NCBI GenBank assembly: GCA_029248525.1
Contig: JAQWJE010000039.1
Location: 186,001-250,000 of the forward strand
Length of the DNA stretch: 64,000 bases
DNA from: Candidatus Binatia bacterium
Lineage (GTDB): Bacteria; Desulfobacterota; Binatia; UBA12015
Direction of reading: 5' to 3'
Part shown: positions 53,311-62,416 of the stretch, one piece after another
How positions within the stretch are numbered: the first letter of the stretch is position 1
Layout of the letters: every line of letters begins with the position of its first letter
Translations under genes and position numbers: made by a program
The notes under the pieces: generated by a model
What the model saw: the letters and a program-made list of their open reading frames with translations, nothing else
Told to the model about the DNA's origin: nothing
The model's database searches: none

Positions 53311-55640
53311 TCACGAATCTTCTCGGGCACATCATGGAGGTCCTTTCGGTTCCTCTCGGGCAGAACAATATGCGTAATCCCCGCCCGCGCAGCAGCAAGC
53401 ACCTTTTCCTTGACGCCGCCGATCGGCAAGACGGCGCCTCGGAGCGTCAGCTCGCCTGTCATCGCCACATACGGGAGGACGGGTCGTTCGGTCAGTAACG
53501 AGGCCAACGACGTCGCCATCGTGACTCCGGCGGACGGGCCATCCTTCGGTGTGGCGCCGGCGGGAACATGAATATGAAGGTCGGTTTCCTCATAGAAATC
53601 AGCCGGAACTCCGAGCGACTCGGCTCTGGAGCGAATCAGCGACAGCGCAGTTTGCGCTGATTCCTTCATCACATCGCCAAGCGAGCCCGTCAGCGTAAGG
53701 CCTTTTTTACCCGGCATCCGCGTGGATTCGACGAAAAGGATATCGCCACCGGCGGCAGTATAGGCCAGGCCCGTCACGACTCCGATCTGTGCCTTCCGGT
53801 CGGCCACCTCCGCGAAGAAGGTCGCCGGACCGAGAAGATCGGCGACCATTTTTTCGTCAATCCGGAACGGACCAGTATCCCCTTCGGTGACGCCTCGGGC
53901 GATCTTTCGGCAGGTGCGTCCGATCTCTCGCTCCAGGTTTCGCAACCCGCCTTCTCGCGTATAGTTGCGGATAATTGACTGCAGGGCTTCGGTCTCGAAC
54001 GCTATCTCGACAGAAGCCAGCCCGTTTTCCTCTATCTGACGCGGGACGAGATGCCGGACCGCGATCTCGAGCTTCTGTTCCTCGGTGTATCCGGAGATTT
54101 CGATGACCTCCATGCGGTCACGGAGGGCATGAGGAATTGGTTCCAACTGGTTGGCGGTCGTGAGAAAAATTGCTTGCGAAAGGTCGAAGGGGACGTCGAG
54201 ATAATGATCCGAGAATTTATCGTTTTGCTCGGGGTCCAGAACCTCGAGCAGAGCACTTGCCGGGTCCCCGCGAAAGTCGGCCCCGATCTTGTCGATTTCA
54301 TCAAGAATGAAGAGCGGATTTCTGGTGCCGGCGGTGCGCATATTTTGAATGATTCGCCCGGGCAGCGATCCGACGTAGGTGCGGCGGTGCCCTCGAATTT
54401 CAGCTTCATCACGAACGCCACCGAGAGACATCCTGACAAATTCCCGACCCATGGCGCGTGCGATCGATCGGCCAAGAGACGTCTTCCCGACGCCCGGGGG
54501 GCCCGCAAAGCAGAGGATCGGACTTTTCGGATCCTCCCGAAGTTTTCGCACGGCGAGGTATTCAAGAATCCGGTCCTTGACCATATCCAGTCCGAAGTGG
54601 TCCTCATCGAGGACTTCGCGGGCATGTGCGATGTCGAGGTTGTCCTCGGAGGTATGGTTCCACGGTAGATTGGCAAGCCATTCAAGGTAAGTGCGGACCA
54701 CGGAGTGCTCGGCAGATTCGGGAGGAATCAGACGCAAACGATCCATCTCGGCATCCGCGGCCTTCCGCGCGTCGGGAGGCAAGTCTGCTTCGTCGAGCTT
54801 CTGACGCAGTTCATCGAGGTCTGCGCCCCGAGAATCGGACTCGCCCAACTCCTTCTGGATCGCGCGGAGCTGTTGGCGGAGATAGAATTCCTTTTGGTTT
54901 TGCGCGAGCTCCGTCTGCACCTGGCTCTGGATCTTGGACCCAAGCTCGAGCATATCGATCTCTCGACCAATGATCTTGATCAGGCGATCCATCCGGGAAT
55001 GAATGTCCGAGGTGTTGAGCAGTTCCTGCTTTTCCTCGAGCCCGATATTCAAATTTGAGGAAATCAAATCCGTGACCTTGCCCGGATCCTTGATATTCAT
55101 CACTACCAGTTGCAGTTCGTCCGGGAGGTAGGGGATGAGCGAGACGAATTTTGCGAATTGGTTGACCAGGTGGGTTTGTCTGGCGGCAAGCTCGTCCTCG
55201 GGGCCATAGGCGTCCTCGACGGGAAGGATGCGCCCCGAGAAGTATGGCGACTCCTGCTCGAGGTCGACGACATCCACTCGACGAATTCCCTGGACCAATA
55301 TCCGGACGCTCTGGTCCGGATATTTCAACATCTTGAGCAGGCGACCGACGGTGCCTCGTCGATGGATGGAATGGCGAGAGGGAGTTTCCTCCTCGGCATC
55401 CTTTTGCGCGACAAGCGCCAGGAGCCGATCGCCTGCAAGGACCTCTTCGACTAACTCCAGCGATGGCTTGCGGGAGATCGGAAGCGGGACAATCGCACTG
55501 GGGAAGATGACGACTCCCCGCAAGGCAAGCACGGGTAGATGATCGGGTATTTCGACGTTGCCGGTATCTTCCTCAAAGCCGTAGAACTTTGCGTTGGCGT
55601 CGAGATCCTCGATTCCTGCTTCCTCGTTTTCATCAGACAT
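53235..55640 (-). CDS. lon: ATP-dependent protease Lon
   Basis: Protein of 801 residues. The N-terminal LON domain starts LPVLALRGVVIFPSAIVPL. The AAA module has Walker A GPPGVGKTSLGRSIARAMG and Walker B region NPLFILDEIDKIG. The protease domain contains the catalytic Ser in KDGPSAGVTMATSL and Lys in GGVKEKVLAAARAGI. It degrades misfolded and regulatory proteins. AAAGGAG precedes the start. It is 17 bases downstream of trmI and probably in the same operon. Confidence 0.97.
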   Translation of the reverse strand: MSDENEEAGIEDLDANAKFYGFEEDTGNVEIPDHLPVLALRGVVIFPSAIVPLPISRKPSLELVEEVLAGDRLLALVAQKDAEEETPSRHSIHRRGTVGRLLKMLKYPDQSVRILVQGIRRVDVVDLEQESPYFSGRILPVEDAYGPEDELAARQTHLVNQFAKFVSLIPYLPDELQLVVMNIKDPGKVTDLISSNLNIGLEEKQELLNTSDIHSRMDRLIKIIGREIDMLELGSKIQSQVQTELAQNQKEFYLRQQLRAIQKELGESDSRGADLDELRQKLDEADLPPDARKAADAEMDRLRLIPPESAEHSVVRTYLEWLANLPWNHTSEDNLDIAHAREVLDEDHFGLDMVKDRILEYLAVRKLREDPKSPILCFAGPPGVGKTSLGRSIARAMGREFVRMSLGGVRDEAEIRGHRRTYVGSLPGRIIQNMRTAGTRNPLFILDEIDKIGADFRGDPASALLEVLDPEQNDKFSDHYLDVPFDLSQAIFLTTANQLEPIPHALRDRMEVIEISGYTEEQKLEIAVRHLVPRQIEENGLASVEIAFETEALQSIIRNYTREGGLRNLEREIGRTCRKIARGVTEGDTGPFRIDEKMVADLLGPATFFAEVADRKAQIGVVTGLAYTAAGGDILFVESTRMPGKKGLTLTGSLGDVMKESAQTALSLIRSRAESLGVPADFYEETDLHIHVPAGATPKDGPSAGVTMATSLASLLTERPVLPYVAMTGELTLRGAVLPIGGVKEKVLAAARAGITHIVLPERNRKDLHDVPEKIRDQIDFTFASEIGDVLEVALAPKPKS

Positions 55641-55657
55641 CCAACCGCACTCCTTTT

Positions 55658-56605
55658 TTAGGGCGACTCTCTATCCGGGTTGTTGTCATGATCCGAGGCT
55701 GCGGGCAAAGAGGGCTCATCCTTGCCTTCCGTCGGCAGAGTTTCGCCTTCTGCTCCGGGGGGCTCGGACGAGCTATCCGCTCGAACCTCCGGGTCGTCGA
55801 TCTCGGCGAGACGCCAGGCGGTCATCAGGAAACCTGTGTGGCCGACCATCCGATGGTCCGGCCGCACGGAATTATAGGCGACATGCCAATAGCGCTGCAA
55901 GATCTCCGAGGTTCGGGCTTCGACCAGCAGTGGTTCGGCGCGGACGGCTGCGCCCAGCGTGTCGAGCTGCAGGGTTGTCGGTACCCAGCAGGCCAGCATT
56001 CCTCCTGGCCGCAAGGCCTGAACGGCAGCCGGAATCACCGGCGCAGGGTCCGGCATGTCGAGGAGAATGCGGTCGACCTCGCGCTCCGGGATCTCCTCTT
56101 CGGCATCTCCGAGAACGAGCGACCAATTCGGCGCATCGCCGTGGAACATCGCGATATTCTCGCGAGCCATCTCTATATGGTCCTCGCGGCGCTCAATGGA
56201 CACGAGACTACCTGTTGGCCCCACTGCCCGGAGAAGCGCGATTGTCATTGCGCCCGGACCTACGCCGCTCTCGATGACACGAGCCCCGGGATAGACATCC
56301 AGTTGCGTGAGAATGGAGCCCGAGTCCTTTGGGTAGATGACCTGAGCCTTGCGGGGGAGATGGGTGATGAGCCGGTCGTACGTCGGACGAAAAATATAGA
56401 CGGTACCGCCCTGACTGGTGCGCATTTTCAGCCCATCCGGGCGGCCGACGATCTGATCCACATCGAGATGCCCCTTCTTGAAGCTCAAGCGGCGGCCCGC
56501 ACGAACCTGACGCAGGTATTCGCGACCTTTCTCGTCGATGAACAAAAGGGTTTCTCCCAGTTCGATCGGACCTGTCATCTTGGGCTGGCTCGGTGTTCCA
56601 CTCAT
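55658..56605 (-). CDS. trmI: tRNA (adenine-58-N1)-methyltransferase TrmI
   Basis: Protein of 315 residues when started at ATG 56605 (TGATG overlap with ttuA). The N-terminal beta domain has LLFIDEKGREYLRQVRAG, the SAM site is ESGVGPGAMTIALLRAVGP, and the catalytic loop is ILLDMPDPAPVIPA. A polar acidic tail of about 50 residues ends the protein. It would methylate N1 of A58 in the T loop. In Thermus thermophilus, m1A58 promotes 2-thiolation of position 54 by TtuA, so the adjacency is meaningful. Confidence 0.9.
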   Translation of the reverse strand: MSGTPSQPKMTGPIELGETLLFIDEKGREYLRQVRAGRRLSFKKGHLDVDQIVGRPDGLKMRTSQGGTVYIFRPTYDRLITHLPRKAQVIYPKDSGSILTQLDVYPGARVIESGVGPGAMTIALLRAVGPTGSLVSIERREDHIEMARENIAMFHGDAPNWSLVLGDAEEEIPEREVDRILLDMPDPAPVIPAAVQALRPGGMLACWVPTTLQLDTLGAAVRAEPLLVEARTSEILQRYWHVAYNSVRPDHRMVGHTGFLMTAWRLAEIDDPEVRADSSSEPPGAEGETLPTEGKDEPSLPAASDHDNNPDRESP

Positions 56606-57537
56606 CAGTTTTTTTCCCTTCCGGGGTTTCTGTCGGTACGCTTGCGTTCCACTTCGCGGCGAAGGGAACAAAAAGAACATAGCTCGTGAAACGCCGGCAT
56701 CCCACAATTCGTGCAGGTACCGCCATCCGAACGACTTGCCGGCTCCGCGAAGTTGGCCCTGCCGCGGCGCAGGAAATCGCCGACAAAGGCGCTTTTGCTG
56801 CCGGGGCTTTCATGTTCGAGGTCGTCGAGCATTCGTTTGTAAGTCAGTTGCGTGGCGCCCGCTGCATTCGGGCATTCCTGCACTTGGTAATCGATTTTAC
56901 GCATGAATGCGTAGGCGGCGATTTCGTATTCGCTGGCGAGAAAAAACGGTTTGACCTTGCGAACAAACTTTGGATGGCGAGACTGCAGGACCGGGCTTTG
57001 GCGGAAGAGCTGTTCCTCTCGCCAGCGGAGAACATTGCCCAGGAGACGGGCCGCCTCATCGTCGAGGTTGTGACCCGTAACGAGCACCTCACATCTGAAC
57101 TCGAGGGCCGCCTGATCAAAATAGTAGCGCTTGGCCTTGCCGCAAGCGGCACACGGCGGGCGGTGGGTCGCGCTGGCCATCTCGGGGACCGCCAGGTTGG
57201 CGGCGGCCAGCGAGCGGACCTCGAAGCGGAGGCCCCGAGCCTCGGCGAACGCCTGACACCGATCGAGCGACTGCCGGGAATAGCCATCAATTCCCAGCTC
57301 CAGATGAAAGCCAAGCGTGTCGTGGCCAGCCCGGGAAAGTAGTTCCCAAAGTGCGAGGCTATCCTTGCCTCCGGAGACGGCCACAAGGAGTTTTTGTCCC
57401 GGTACGAACATCGCCTCGTTTTCGATCTGTTTGAGGGTTCGTCGTTCAAACCAGAAGAGAAAACAGGGCCGGCAGAATGAAGCATTATGGGCCCGAAGAG
57501 CGATTTCAGCGGGTTCCCCGCATCGTGTACACTTCAT
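56605..57537 (-). CDS. ttuA: TtuA-like tRNA 2-thiolation enzyme
   Basis: Protein of 310 residues of the TtcA/TtuA/Ctu1 group (TIGR00269-like). It has an N-terminal zinc finger (CTRCGEP and CRPCF), the PP-loop AVSGGKDSLALWELL near residues 53-67, Cys in PPCAACGKAK and ECPNAAGA that could hold the Fe-S cluster, and a C-terminal zinc finger (CTNCGMP and CSFCS). It adenylates and thiolates a tRNA uridine using sulfur from a ThiS-like carrier, encoded just upstream. With trmI downstream, position 54 in the T loop is the likely target; U34 thiolation as by Ctu1 is the alternative. Confidence 0.83.
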   Translation of the reverse strand: MKCTRCGEPAEIALRAHNASFCRPCFLFWFERRTLKQIENEAMFVPGQKLLVAVSGGKDSLALWELLSRAGHDTLGFHLELGIDGYSRQSLDRCQAFAEARGLRFEVRSLAAANLAVPEMASATHRPPCAACGKAKRYYFDQAALEFRCEVLVTGHNLDDEAARLLGNVLRWREEQLFRQSPVLQSRHPKFVRKVKPFFLASEYEIAAYAFMRKIDYQVQECPNAAGATQLTYKRMLDDLEHESPGSKSAFVGDFLRRGRANFAEPASRSDGGTCTNCGMPAFHELCSFCSLRREVERKRTDRNPGREKN

Positions 57538-57543
57538 TGGGCT

Positions 57544-57798
57544 TCAGCCTCCACTGATCACCGAGCGGATTTCGATTTCGTCATCGGGTTCCAAAACCGC
57601 GTCTTCGGTCAGAAGCGCGTCGCCGCGAATCACCAGCACGGTGCTCGGTAGCAATTGCAATCGGTGGAGGAGGGCATGCACCCTCCGAACTCCGCTCATC
57701 TCGGACTCTTCTCCTGAGGGGCTGAATCGGACCTTTACCAAGCGTAACCGGCTATCAGAGTCACCGCGAAGCGGCCAGCTTGAATTCCGGTTCTCCAA
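57544..57798 (-). CDS. ttuB: Ubiquitin-like sulfur carrier (TtuB/MoaD/ThiS family)
   Basis: Small protein that ends in ...EIEIRSVISGG, the C-terminal Gly-Gly used for thiocarboxylate formation. The beta-grasp fold is suggested by VHALLHRLQLLPSTVLVIRG and DDEIEI. The frame given is 84 codons; a TTG near 57741 would give about 65 residues, the size of TtuB, so the start is uncertain. It is six bases upstream of the ttuA-like gene, which is good evidence that it is the sulfur donor for that enzyme. The E1-like activating enzyme is not in the window. Confidence 0.75.
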   Translation of the reverse strand: MENRNSSWPLRGDSDSRLRLVKVRFSPSGEESEMSGVRRVHALLHRLQLLPSTVLVIRGDALLTEDAVLEPDDEIEIRSVISGG

Positions 57799-57865
57799 TC
57801 AAGACACTCTGAATGGGTGCGGGCTCCGGTTTTTTCTGGAAGGCGGCCCCGAGGGGGGCAGACTG

Positions 57866-58237
57866 ATGGCGAGGGCCAAGAAGAAGACCACAAAGGGCGG
57901 GGCGGCCAAGAAGCAGGGCTTCAGCCTGTGGGGCGACAAGAAGAAGACCGAAGAGGCGTCTGAGGGCTTGCCCAAGGACGAGGCCGGTCGGCTGAAGATC
58001 AAGCGCCAATATGAGGAGCTCCTGGGAATCCGCATCAGCAAGCTGGCTGGCAGGATCCTGAACCGCGAGAGAATCGACAAGACCGTCGAGGGCATCTATT
58101 TCCTCTGCGCCAATTGCAAGCAGGTCTGCCATAATCTGGACGAGGGCTTGATCGAAGATCCGGAGAATCAGAAGAATATCTGCGAGAGTTGCCCGTCTGG
58201 TCCTGCACCGACACGCAAGAGCGCGAAGGCCACTTGA
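57866..58237 (+). CDS. Small basic protein with a zinc-ribbon-like Cys cluster
   Basis: Protein of 123 residues from ATG 57866; the frame is open further upstream, across ttuA/ttuB, but not in a plausible way. Residues 1-35 are very basic and Ala/Gly-rich (KKKTTKGGAAKKQG). The middle is helical, with RLKIKRQYEELLGIRISKLA. Near the C-terminus two Cys pairs, CANCKQVC and CESC, form a probable zinc site. I know no family. A basic tail plus zinc ribbon suggests nucleic-acid or ribosome binding (inference). Confidence 0.62.
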   Translation: MARAKKKTTKGGAAKKQGFSLWGDKKKTEEASEGLPKDEAGRLKIKRQYEELLGIRISKLAGRILNRERIDKTVEGIYFLCANCKQVCHNLDEGLIEDPENQKNICESCPSGPAPTRKSAKAT

Positions 58238-58250
58238 GCCGGGGCTCGCT

Positions 58251-59162
58251 TTAGATCGGATCGTCGCTCGAGCGAACCCATTCCGGCCACCACGAAGGAA
58301 TCGGTGCCCGTTCGACAATCCTCGACCCCGAGGCGGGGTCCGACCACCCGATAGTTTCGCCGTGCAGGTAATGACCGGGAAGCTGGTCGTCGGCCGGCGG
58401 GCCATACAGGCCATCGTTCACGACGGGATGTCCGATGCTCGCCAGGTGCACACGGACCTGATGCCTGAGCCCGGTCCGGGTTTCGACTCTCACGAAAGTC
58501 TGCGCACCATCGCTCCGCAGGGGAGTAATGCGACTGAAGGCGGAGTGCGCAGCATATCGTGCGGCTTTGGCTGGATCACGAACCGGCACCATGCGCCGTC
58601 GGCTCTTTGGATGTTGACCGATCGCAAGGTCAACGGTCTGTGTCTCGTCGAGTCGGCCCTGCACCAGGCTTAAATAGGTCTTCTGCCAAGCTCGGTCGCG
58701 CGTTTGCTGTCGCAACTCCGACCACAATCTCTCATCGCGGGCCACCAGCAGTACGCCCGAGGTTCCTGCATCAAGACGGTGCACGATCCCGGACTCGAGA
58801 GGTGGTCCCGGCCATTGGCCGTCCGGTCGAGCAGCGGCGATCCGGGCCGCCATCGAATCGCCGGCCTGTCCGGCCAAAGCAACGGTGGGCAATCCGGCCG
58901 GTTTGTTCAGGACCAGGATCTCCGAGGTTTCGCGCAGGCAATCGAGCGAACCCTCGAGGGCTTCGGATGGCACCAGAGTAATTGAATCGCCGACAGCCAG
59001 GGCCTGTCCTGGCCTGGCGATCCGGCCGTTGACTCTGGCGCCGATCGAAAGACGACGAGCCCCACGGCGTCCGAGGCCTGCCCGGCGCGCCAAAAACGCG
59101 TCCAATCGCAGACCGGCTTCGGGCGAGGTAACGATATAGGGAGCTGAAGGTGCAGGAATCAC
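58251..59162 (-). CDS. RluA-family pseudouridine synthase
   Basis: Protein of 303 residues with an N-terminal S4-like RNA-binding domain (RLDAFLARRAGLGRRGARRL) and the catalytic motif HRLDAGTSGVLLVAR with its essential Asp. Then RTGLRHQVRVHLASIGHPVV closes the core. It isomerises uridine in rRNA or tRNA; the exact site cannot be told. It is convergent with the zinc-ribbon gene and divergent from plsB, with starts close together. Confidence 0.92.
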   Translation of the reverse strand: MIPAPSAPYIVTSPEAGLRLDAFLARRAGLGRRGARRLSIGARVNGRIARPGQALAVGDSITLVPSEALEGSLDCLRETSEILVLNKPAGLPTVALAGQAGDSMAARIAAARPDGQWPGPPLESGIVHRLDAGTSGVLLVARDERLWSELRQQTRDRAWQKTYLSLVQGRLDETQTVDLAIGQHPKSRRRMVPVRDPAKAARYAAHSAFSRITPLRSDGAQTFVRVETRTGLRHQVRVHLASIGHPVVNDGLYGPPADDQLPGHYLHGETIGWSDPASGSRIVERAPIPSWWPEWVRSSDDPI

Positions 59163-59185
59163 CCAGACAACGTAAGCTCAAGAAC

Positions 59186-61786
59186 ATGGACTCCGAAACC
59201 CCCAGGGTCACAGCCCGTCCCACCGAGGGCGGCTTACGTGGATGGCTCACGCGCTGGCTGACAGCCTACGTCCATATTGATGCGGCGGGTTTGCAACAGG
59301 TAGCGGATCGGAGCCGGCAGGGCCGCCTCATCTACGTGCTTCGGCAGCGGTCCCGACTCGACGCCTATATCGTCTCGTGGCTTCTCGGCCGGGAGGGGTT
59401 GCCCCTGCCCGCGCACATTTGCAGCATTCCCGGGCCCTTGTCGGATGCTCGTCGGAGACTCGGAAAATGGTTCCGCGCACCCTTCTGGCCGGGGGTGAAA
59501 AGCCGCCAGAAGAGAGACCTTCGCGCCGTGATCGCCACGCTCGAGGCAGGCGAACCCGTTTTGCTCTTTCTTCGGGCGAGGAACCCGGGACTATTTCGGG
59601 GACGTCGGGAGTCCCTGAAGGCCGCTCGCCCGGGGAATCTGATTCTCGAAGAAATTGTGGAATGGGCGCGGGAATCGAAGCAGACAACCCACCTCGTGCC
59701 ACTCTCGGTATTCCGCGGGCGTGTTTTTCGGCATCAGGAGCGCCGACTGGCGGCGCTCGCCTATTCGGTGCATGACGCTCCAAGTGACGTCAAGAAATTA
59801 CTGACTTATGCTTTCAATCGAGAGGATTTACTGGTCAGCATTGGTCGAATCACGAATCTGCAGCCGTTTCTGGAGCGCTGCCGGCGTCTCCACCCGTCGC
59901 GAGTCGCTCGACGACTGGGCAATTCCTTGCAACGCGAGTTGGCACAGGAGGAAAGGGCCGTATGGGGGCCGCTGCTGGAATCGCGAGAAGTCCTTGCGGA
60001 GCGAGTTTTCGAAGGGGCGGATGTCGAGCGCCAAGTGCGTGAAATCGCGGCCGAGCGTGGCATATCGGAGGCCAAGGCCTGGCGTGAGGCGCGAAAGTCG
60101 TTTTGGGAAATGGCCGCAAACTTCAATGGATTTGCTTTCGGGCTGATCGAGGGTGCTTTTCATCAAATTTGGAAACGGGCGTTTAGCGGTCTCGAAATTC
60201 GCGGCCTCGACCGCGTGGTGGACAAGGTCAAACATTCGCCCGTTGTCCTAGTTCCGTGCCACCGGAGTCATTTCGACTACCTCGTGCTGTCGTATCTTTT
60301 CCGGGAAAACTTTCTGTCGCCTCCCCATATTCACGCTGGCGATAATATGGCCTTTTGGCCTCTCGGGCCCTTCCTGCGCGGCGCCGGCGCATTCTTTGTG
60401 CGACGCAGCTTTGACGGCGACGCTCTCTACAAGATGGTGTTTCACCGATATCTCGGGACACTGATCCGGAAGGGTTACACACTCGAGTTTTTCATCGAGG
60501 GTGGGCGCAGCCGAACGGGCAAGATCCTCACCCCGAAACTTGGGGTGCTTGCCAGTATCGTTCGAGCTTTTCTGCAAGGCGTGCGCAAGGATCTCTACCT
60601 GGTACCGGTCTCGATCCATTACGGTCGAATCGCCGAGGAAAATGCTTACGACGCGGAACTCGGCGGAGCCGAAAAGCAACAGGAGTCGCTGGGAGCCTTG
60701 CTGCGAGCCCGCTCGATCCTGCGGCAGCGCCACGGTACCGTGTATGTGAGCTTTGCCGAACCCCTTTCGCTTCGAGAGATGCTCGGCGAAAATCGGGAAC
60801 GCTTCTCACATCCTGAATTGTCTCCCGAGGTCGAGGCGGAGCACCGGCGATTCGTCCAAAAGCTCGGGTTCAAGCTCCTGCGCGAAGTGAACGAAGCCAC
60901 AGTTGTCGGTGCCACCTCCCTTTCGTCGACAGTGCTTCTGGCCGGGAATTCCAGCGGATTGCAACTCTCGGATTTTGCCGCCTCCAGTCGGATGCTGGCC
61001 GAGATCCTGCGCTGGCGTGGCGCGACGTTTACGCCTTCGTTGGAGCGAAATTTGGGCCGGAGCAATTTTTCCGAGATCGTCGCGTTTCTGCAGTCGTCCG
61101 GTCTGATCGAAGTGCAGCCCGGGCCAAACGGCCCCCAGCTCAAGATCGCTGCGGGGAAGCGGACCGCACTCGATTTTTACAAGAATAACTCGATTCACTT
61201 CTTTCTTGTGCCCGCGCTGGTCGCACACGCGACTCTTCGCGGCGTTGCTCGAGAAGATCTCGAAGCAGAGGTCTGGTGGTGGCTGGAGCTTTTCCGGTGG
61301 GAGTTTCCGCTGCCCGAAAAAAGCGATGTAGGGCCGCGCATCGAGCGCTGCCTGGCCTATTTCGAGGCGCATGGAGCTGCTCTTGGGCAGGAATCACAGC
61401 CAGTGCCGCTCGTGCTGTCCCTCGCGGGGATTCTCGAGAACTTTCGAGAAGGTTATTGGATTACGGCTCGCGCCATCGATCGTCTCAGCCCCGAAACGCC
61501 GATTGCCGACGCCAAGTGGAGCGAGGCGATTCTCAAGAGCTTCGAGGCAGCGCAGTTGCTCGGGGAGGTCGTCCGGCCCGAGGCAGCCAATCCGGTCCTG
61601 TTCAAGAATGCCACCTCACGGTTCGCTGAATTGGGTTTTTTGCAGGTTTCAGAGGGTGCAAAGCCTCGGGATCGCGTGTTTTGTCGGGCGGGACACGAGC
61701 AGGAACTGGCGGGATTGATCCAGCGGCTCGGGTCGGCGCTGCTTTTACCCGAAGGTGACCGCTCCTACGAGACGCCCCAGCTTTAG
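59186..61786 (+). CDS. plsB: Glycerol-3-phosphate acyltransferase PlsB-like
   Basis: Protein of about 866 residues from ATG 59186, similar in size to PlsB (about 800). The acyltransferase motifs are: I, HRSHFDYLVLSYL (HX4D); II, GAFFVRRSFDGDALY; III, FIEGGRSRTGKIL; IV, LVPVSIHYGRI. The flanking helical domains are of PlsB type. It acylates sn-glycerol 3-phosphate, using acyl-ACP or acyl-CoA, on the inner membrane. The upstream GTG at 59150 lies within the divergent gene's start region; 59186 is more plausible. Confidence 0.93.
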   Translation: MDSETPRVTARPTEGGLRGWLTRWLTAYVHIDAAGLQQVADRSRQGRLIYVLRQRSRLDAYIVSWLLGREGLPLPAHICSIPGPLSDARRRLGKWFRAPFWPGVKSRQKRDLRAVIATLEAGEPVLLFLRARNPGLFRGRRESLKAARPGNLILEEIVEWARESKQTTHLVPLSVFRGRVFRHQERRLAALAYSVHDAPSDVKKLLTYAFNREDLLVSIGRITNLQPFLERCRRLHPSRVARRLGNSLQRELAQEERAVWGPLLESREVLAERVFEGADVERQVREIAAERGISEAKAWREARKSFWEMAANFNGFAFGLIEGAFHQIWKRAFSGLEIRGLDRVVDKVKHSPVVLVPCHRSHFDYLVLSYLFRENFLSPPHIHAGDNMAFWPLGPFLRGAGAFFVRRSFDGDALYKMVFHRYLGTLIRKGYTLEFFIEGGRSRTGKILTPKLGVLASIVRAFLQGVRKDLYLVPVSIHYGRIAEENAYDAELGGAEKQQESLGALLRARSILRQRHGTVYVSFAEPLSLREMLGENRERFSHPELSPEVEAEHRRFVQKLGFKLLREVNEATVVGATSLSSTVLLAGNSSGLQLSDFAASSRMLAEILRWRGATFTPSLERNLGRSNFSEIVAFLQSSGLIEVQPGPNGPQLKIAAGKRTALDFYKNNSIHFFLVPALVAHATLRGVAREDLEAEVWWWLELFRWEFPLPEKSDVGPRIERCLAYFEAHGAALGQESQPVPLVLSLAGILENFREGYWITARAIDRLSPETPIADAKWSEAILKSFEAAQLLGEVVRPEAANPVLFKNATSRFAELGFLQVSEGAKPRDRVFCRAGHEQELAGLIQRLGSALLLPEGDRSYETPQL

Positions 61787-61976
61787 GTCGGAAGGGGAAA
61801 GAGCCATAGAAACCCGGCGATTTTAGATCCGGAGTATGTTGACAATCACGCTGTTGTCGACTAATTCGATAGCGTTTTCGCGCTGCAAAACAGCGTATCT
61901 GCTCTGAGTATCTGGTGAGCAGAAGAAACGGGGGGAACAGATCGAGCCGAAGGACCCAACTGCGGAAGAGTCGCGC

Positions 61977-62318
61977 GTGGACAAGCTCACAAAAGAGCTG
62001 GCCGAGGCGATTAACGAGACGCAACCGGACTTCAAGCCGGGCATGAGGGATTACGCGATCGAAGTGTTGCGTGAAGCGGTTGAAGAACCGCCGCCCGAAG
62101 CGGAAAGGGTCGCTTTGGCTGCGGCCGGGACGCCAGCCCCGCTGAATCCGCTCGCTTTCGGGATTCCGTTGGTCGCCGTCGGATTCTTTCTCGCGCTGAT
62201 TTTCCCGCCGGTCGGTCTGACGATCATGGCCCTCGGCGCAGTTACAGTTATAATTGGAGTCGCATCGGCGATCGTTCGATCGCTTTTGGCGAAAATTTCG
62301 TTTGGCAAGGCAAGCTAA
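61977..62318 (+). CDS. Small two-helix membrane protein
   Basis: Protein of 113 residues with GTG start and GAAGAG upstream. The N-terminal half is charged (KELAEAINETQPDFKPGMRDYAIEV) and ends in a Pro-rich linker. Then two hydrophobic segments follow (about 58-80 and 82-104: FGIPLVAVGFFLALIFPPVG and IMALGAVTVIIGVASAIV). I recognise no family. It lies just before the Rieske/cytochrome b operon in the same direction, 98 bases away, but a link is not shown. The 190 bases before it contain a perfect -35 TTGACA (61839-61844) but no clear -10. Confidence 0.55.
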   Translation: MDKLTKELAEAINETQPDFKPGMRDYAIEVLREAVEEPPPEAERVALAAAGTPAPLNPLAFGIPLVAVGFFLALIFPPVGLTIMALGAVTVIIGVASAIVRSLLAKISFGKAS

Positions 62319-62416
62319 TGAAGCACTTTGCTGATCTTATTGGTGGGTGCGCGCAGCGATTTCTAATGTTGCTCCAAACCCGATGTTTGACCGAACACGA
62401 AGGCTGAGAGTTTTCC

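Noticed and set aside
61839-61867. Perfect TTGACA as a possible promoter of the two-helix protein
   Set aside because: The -35 is perfect but no acceptable -10 lies at 16-18 bases, so I did not list it as a promoter.
61823-62044. 73-codon minus-strand frame
   Set aside because: Antisense to the start of the two-helix membrane protein gene and with no ribosome site or recognisable product.
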